Source: Clostridiales bacterium (GTDB lineage: Bacteria; Bacillota; Clostridia; Lachnospirales; Anaerotignaceae). From it: DNA of 6,740 nucleotides. Location of the stretch: contig JAJQDF010000117.1 of the NCBI GenBank assembly GCA_021202325.1, positions 1-6,740 on the forward strand, in the 5' to 3' direction. Both the position numbers and the translations under genes were made by a program. Positions 4,672 to 6,740 of this stretch are shown piece after piece; the stretch's first letter is position 1; each line of letters begins with the position of its first letter. The notes below the pieces were generated by a model that searched no databases, was not told the DNA's origin, and saw nothing but the letters and a program-made list of their open reading frames with translations.

Positions 4672-5229
4672 TCATTTAAGTTTGTTTTTTGATCTTGTGA
4701 CTTCGGTTCCGTCTAAGTTAGACCAGCCAAAGCGGAAAATAGAAATGATAATAGACACAATTGTGATACTTTCGTTCAAAACGCCTCCCCATGAATGTAT
4801 AAAAATGTCATATATGAGCATACAAGGAGAATTTACGCATAAATTTGCAAGACGGATCTTTCGGGCATTATTTGTCCAGCAGGCGGCGGTCGTCAAAATT
4901 GTTCCAATCAATGGTAAAAGACTGATAATACCATCCCATGTGAAAATTGCGGAAACTATGCAAAGTGCAGAAAAAATGAAAACCCAGCCTTTCCAACGAA
5001 CAACCTTTGCAGTCTCATATTTCATCAGCATTGTGTTGCGAACCATGTTAATTATCAAGCTCAAACAGCCGCTGAATGCACCAAACAGCGCAAACTGAAT
5101 ACAAAATGTCAGACAGCCAAGTGTTTGCATAAGAAAAAGCTTGCGATTGGATTTCACTTGATAAGATATTAAAAAGAATAATACGCCAATAAACCCAAGT
5201 ATTTGTGTTAATATGGAAAATATGTCCAT
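4672..5229 (-). CDS. YgjV-family inner-membrane protein
   Basis: Polytopic membrane protein of 185 residues resembling the Imp-YgjV family, whose function is not established. Hydrophobic segments lie near 5-23, 33-52, 53-68, 81-97, 100-118, 127-145 and 150-168, so six or seven helices. The conserved N-terminal block is GFIGVLFFLISYQ, then KSNRKLFLMQ, then FCIQFALFGAFSG; INMVRN and NNARKIRLANL are also visible. The C-terminus is short, basic and probably cytoplasmic. GGGAG (5240-5236) is 6 bases upstream of the ATG. The start lies 15 bases after the PhzF-family stop, so it is the last gene of a three-gene operon with the MFS and PhzF-family genes. The family resemblance is recognised from the pattern; no role can be inferred beyond membrane location. 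Confidence 0.8.
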   Translation of the reverse strand: MDIFSILTQILGFIGVLFFLISYQVKSNRKLFLMQTLGCLTFCIQFALFGAFSGCLSLIINMVRNTMLMKYETAKVVRWKGWVFIFSALCIVSAIFTWDGIISLLPLIGTILTTAACWTNNARKIRLANLCVNSPCMLIYDIFIHSWGGVLNESITIVSIIISIFRFGWSNLDGTEVTRSKNKLK

Positions 5230-5244
5230 AGTAAACTCCCATTA

Positions 5245-6024
5245 TCATTCATTTACGTTCAGCTCTCCAACAGAATAGAAAACTGCTTTGCCTGCCATTT
5301 TAACACGCTCACCTGCTATATTGCAATACAAAGTTCCGCCTCTTTTGGAAGCCTGATATGCTGTAATTTCGCTTTTGCCAAGCTTATTTGCCCAGTACGG
5401 CACAATGTGGCAGTGGCCGGAACCGCAGACAGGATCTTCTTCAACATTGCACTTTGGCGCAAAGGAACGTGAAACACAGTCGGTGCTGCATCCTTTGGCG
5501 GTTACATGCAGAAGCAGACCGTCCAGATTAAGCAGCTTTTTCTGGTCAGGATGTATTTTTATAACCGCTTCTTCATTATCGAATATACATAGCAGATCCC
5601 GTCCCATATAGGCTTCTTTCGGTACAGCCCCTATTGCATCAATTATTTCAGCGGTTACTGTAACCGGTTTTAAAGAATATGCAGGAAAGTCCATTTCATA
5701 CAAATCATCTTTTTTTACTACAGTCAGAACACCGCTCAAAGTATCAAATGTTATATGTTCAAGATCCTTTTCATAGAAATTCAATAATACAAATGCACAG
5801 GCCAGTGTTGCGTGGCCGCACAGGTCAATTTCACCGCCGGGTGTGAACCAGCGGAGGTGGTAATGGTCACCTGTTTTTACAGCAAATGCAGTCTCAGATA
5901 AATTGTTTTCCTTTGTGATGTTCATCATTAATTCATCAGAAATCCATTGTTTAAGGATGCAAATGGCGGCGGGATTTCCGTGGAATACTTTGTCAGTGAA
6001 TGCATCAACAATATATTGTTTCAT
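5245..6024 (-). CDS. PhzF-family isomerase/epimerase-like protein
   Basis: Member of the PhzF superfamily, which shares a fold with diaminopimelate epimerase and includes the phenazine enzyme PhzF and many uncharacterised proteins. The 259 residues are slightly short for the family. YIVDAFTDKVFHGNPAAI (4-21) is the typical start. The catalytic Glu is E44 in NLSETAF. FTPGGEIDLCGHATLA (60-75) and DPVCGSGHC (197-205) form the two halves of the active site. A strong AAAGGAGGA lies 7 bases before the ATG. It starts 19 bases after the MFS transporter stop and ends 15 bases before the YgjV-family start, so the three are almost certainly cotranscribed. No phenazine biosynthesis genes are visible, so phenazine production should not be inferred. 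The substrate is unknown, perhaps a small metabolite that the transporter moves. Confidence 0.9.
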   Translation of the reverse strand: MKQYIVDAFTDKVFHGNPAAICILKQWISDELMMNITKENNLSETAFAVKTGDHYHLRWFTPGGEIDLCGHATLACAFVLLNFYEKDLEHITFDTLSGVLTVVKKDDLYEMDFPAYSLKPVTVTAEIIDAIGAVPKEAYMGRDLLCIFDNEEAVIKIHPDQKKLLNLDGLLLHVTAKGCSTDCVSRSFAPKCNVEEDPVCGSGHCHIVPYWANKLGKSEITAYQASKRGGTLYCNIAGERVKMAGKAVFYSVGELNVNE

Positions 6025-6043
6025 ATAAAAGTCCTCCTTTAAA

Positions 6044-6740
6044 TCAGTTAGTTTCTTTTTGGGTTAAATGAATCTTTGCGCTCATTGTGCTTGCAAATAG
6101 GCACAAAGCTATATCTACTAACCAAATCAATGTGTAGCTTCCGATTATATTATAAAATAATCCGCCCAACCATGCACTGAAAAATGCACCGATTTGATGC
6201 GCAAAAAACAGCAGACCAACCAATGTGGCTACATGTTTTAATTCGAAATTTTCATTGACCAATCCTGATGTCGGTGAAACAGTTGCATCACCGGTAAGCC
6301 CTAATCCTATGGAGAAAAGAACTGCTGTTGCAATAGTTTTAGGCAGTATAAATAGGTAGAACGCTGCCCATACTGCACGAAAGCCATAGTAAAACGCAAG
6401 AAGCTTTCCTTTATGCAGACGTGTACTAAAAAATCCGGAGAGCAGTGCGCCGGCAATAGTCGCAATGCCATAGCATGAAAATGCCCAGCTGGCTGCTGTT
6501 TCTTCTATTCCGTAGGATACATACTGGGAAAACAAATGAGATTCTATAATAACCATATGAAATCCACAGGTCGCAAAGCCTGCCAGCAGTAACCGATAAG
6601 TTCGATTATGAAATGCTTTCCTGAACGGCAGGGAACCCTTATCCGATATATGAGGTTCGGTTTTCGTATCTTTTGAGGTAACTGCAATTGCCAGCGGGAT
6701 TAAGATACAGAAAATTACCATAAAGGAAGTCATAGTAAGT
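6044..6740 (-). CDS. MFS transporter, C-terminal half (5' end beyond window)
   Basis: C-terminal portion of a major facilitator superfamily permease. The reading frame is open to the window edge, where codons for Leu-Thr precede the first internal Met, so the real start lies outside. The visible part begins at the end of helix 6 (FMVIFCILIPLAIAV). A hydrophilic central loop follows (TSKDTKTEPHISDKG), then six hydrophobic segments to a short polar C-terminus (HLTQKETN). It resembles monocarboxylate or oxalate/formate-porter-like members, for example in the AASWAFSCYGIATIAGALLSGFFSTR block, but the substrate cannot be assigned. It is the most upstream visible gene of the operon with the PhzF-family and YgjV-family genes, and the promoter must lie right of the window. 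Confidence 0.88.
   Translation of the reverse strand, partial: LTMTSFMVIFCILIPLAIAVTSKDTKTEPHISDKGSLPFRKAFHNRTYRLLLAGFATCGFHMVIIESHLFSQYVSYGIEETAASWAFSCYGIATIAGALLSGFFSTRLHKGKLLAFYYGFRAVWAAFYLFILPKTIATAVLFSIGLGLTGDATVSPTSGLVNENFELKHVATLVGLLFFAHQIGAFFSAWLGGLFYNIIGSYTLIWLVDIALCLFASTMSAKIHLTQKETN

Noticed and set aside
5048..5248. 66-codon minus-strand frame overlapping the start of the YgjV-family gene
   Set aside because: It is an out-of-frame shadow of that gene; the YgjV-family frame has the better ribosome binding site and recognisable membrane topology.

Overview
The window looks like chromosomal DNA of an anaerobic Bacillota bacterium, most likely a clostridium. This rests on strong GGAGG-type ribosome binding sites, a PflX-type radical-SAM protein, an Mrp protein with the short Cys-rich N-terminus seen in clostridial homologues, and moderate G+C (judged by eye, not counted). 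I cannot assign a genus. No rRNA, tRNA, CRISPR array, transposase, integrase or resolvase was seen.

Layout. A terminator-like hairpin lies at 32-61. The minus strand then carries a NitT/TauT-type ABC permease (91-882), overlapping by 8 bases the 3' part of its ATPase gene (875-1495). The ATPase is broken inside its Walker A motif. Its 5' part, with a TTG start and a good Shine-Dalgarno, lies about 1.7 kb away (to 3299). The DNA between holds two complete convergent genes: an Mrp/Nbp35-type Fe-S carrier ATPase (+, 1602-2420) and a maltose/galactoside-type O-acetyltransferase (-, 2473-3084), with a shared terminator between them. Next come a PflX-like radical-SAM gene (-, 3356-4252), a divergent small zinc-ribbon-like protein (+, 4377-4613), a long hairpin (4621-4661), and a minus-strand operon: MFS transporter (cut by the window end), PhzF-family protein, YgjV-family membrane protein.

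Main observation. The 1.67 kb insert is precisely delimited. CCGCAC occurs once at each edge (1488-1493 and 3163-3168), and removing the DNA between plus one copy restores an in-frame ATPase of 249 codons plus stop with an intact P-loop (GPSGCGKST). The edges also carry an interrupted inverted repeat: GCCGCAC, five unmatched bases, then AGAAATACAA (1487-1508 and, inverted, 3138-3159). The insert therefore looks like a mobile or excisable cassette that carries only passenger genes. The ATPase fragment reads into the cassette and stops in an ATGA overlap with the acetyltransferase start, so the cassette gene may use the host operon's transcription and translation.

Functional consequences (inference). 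The ABC importer should be inactive in this configuration, because Walker A is separated from the signature motif, Walker B and H-loop, and its permease is left without an intact ATPase. Mrp has its own promoter and terminator and should be expressed independently. The right-hand operon appears unrelated to the insertion.
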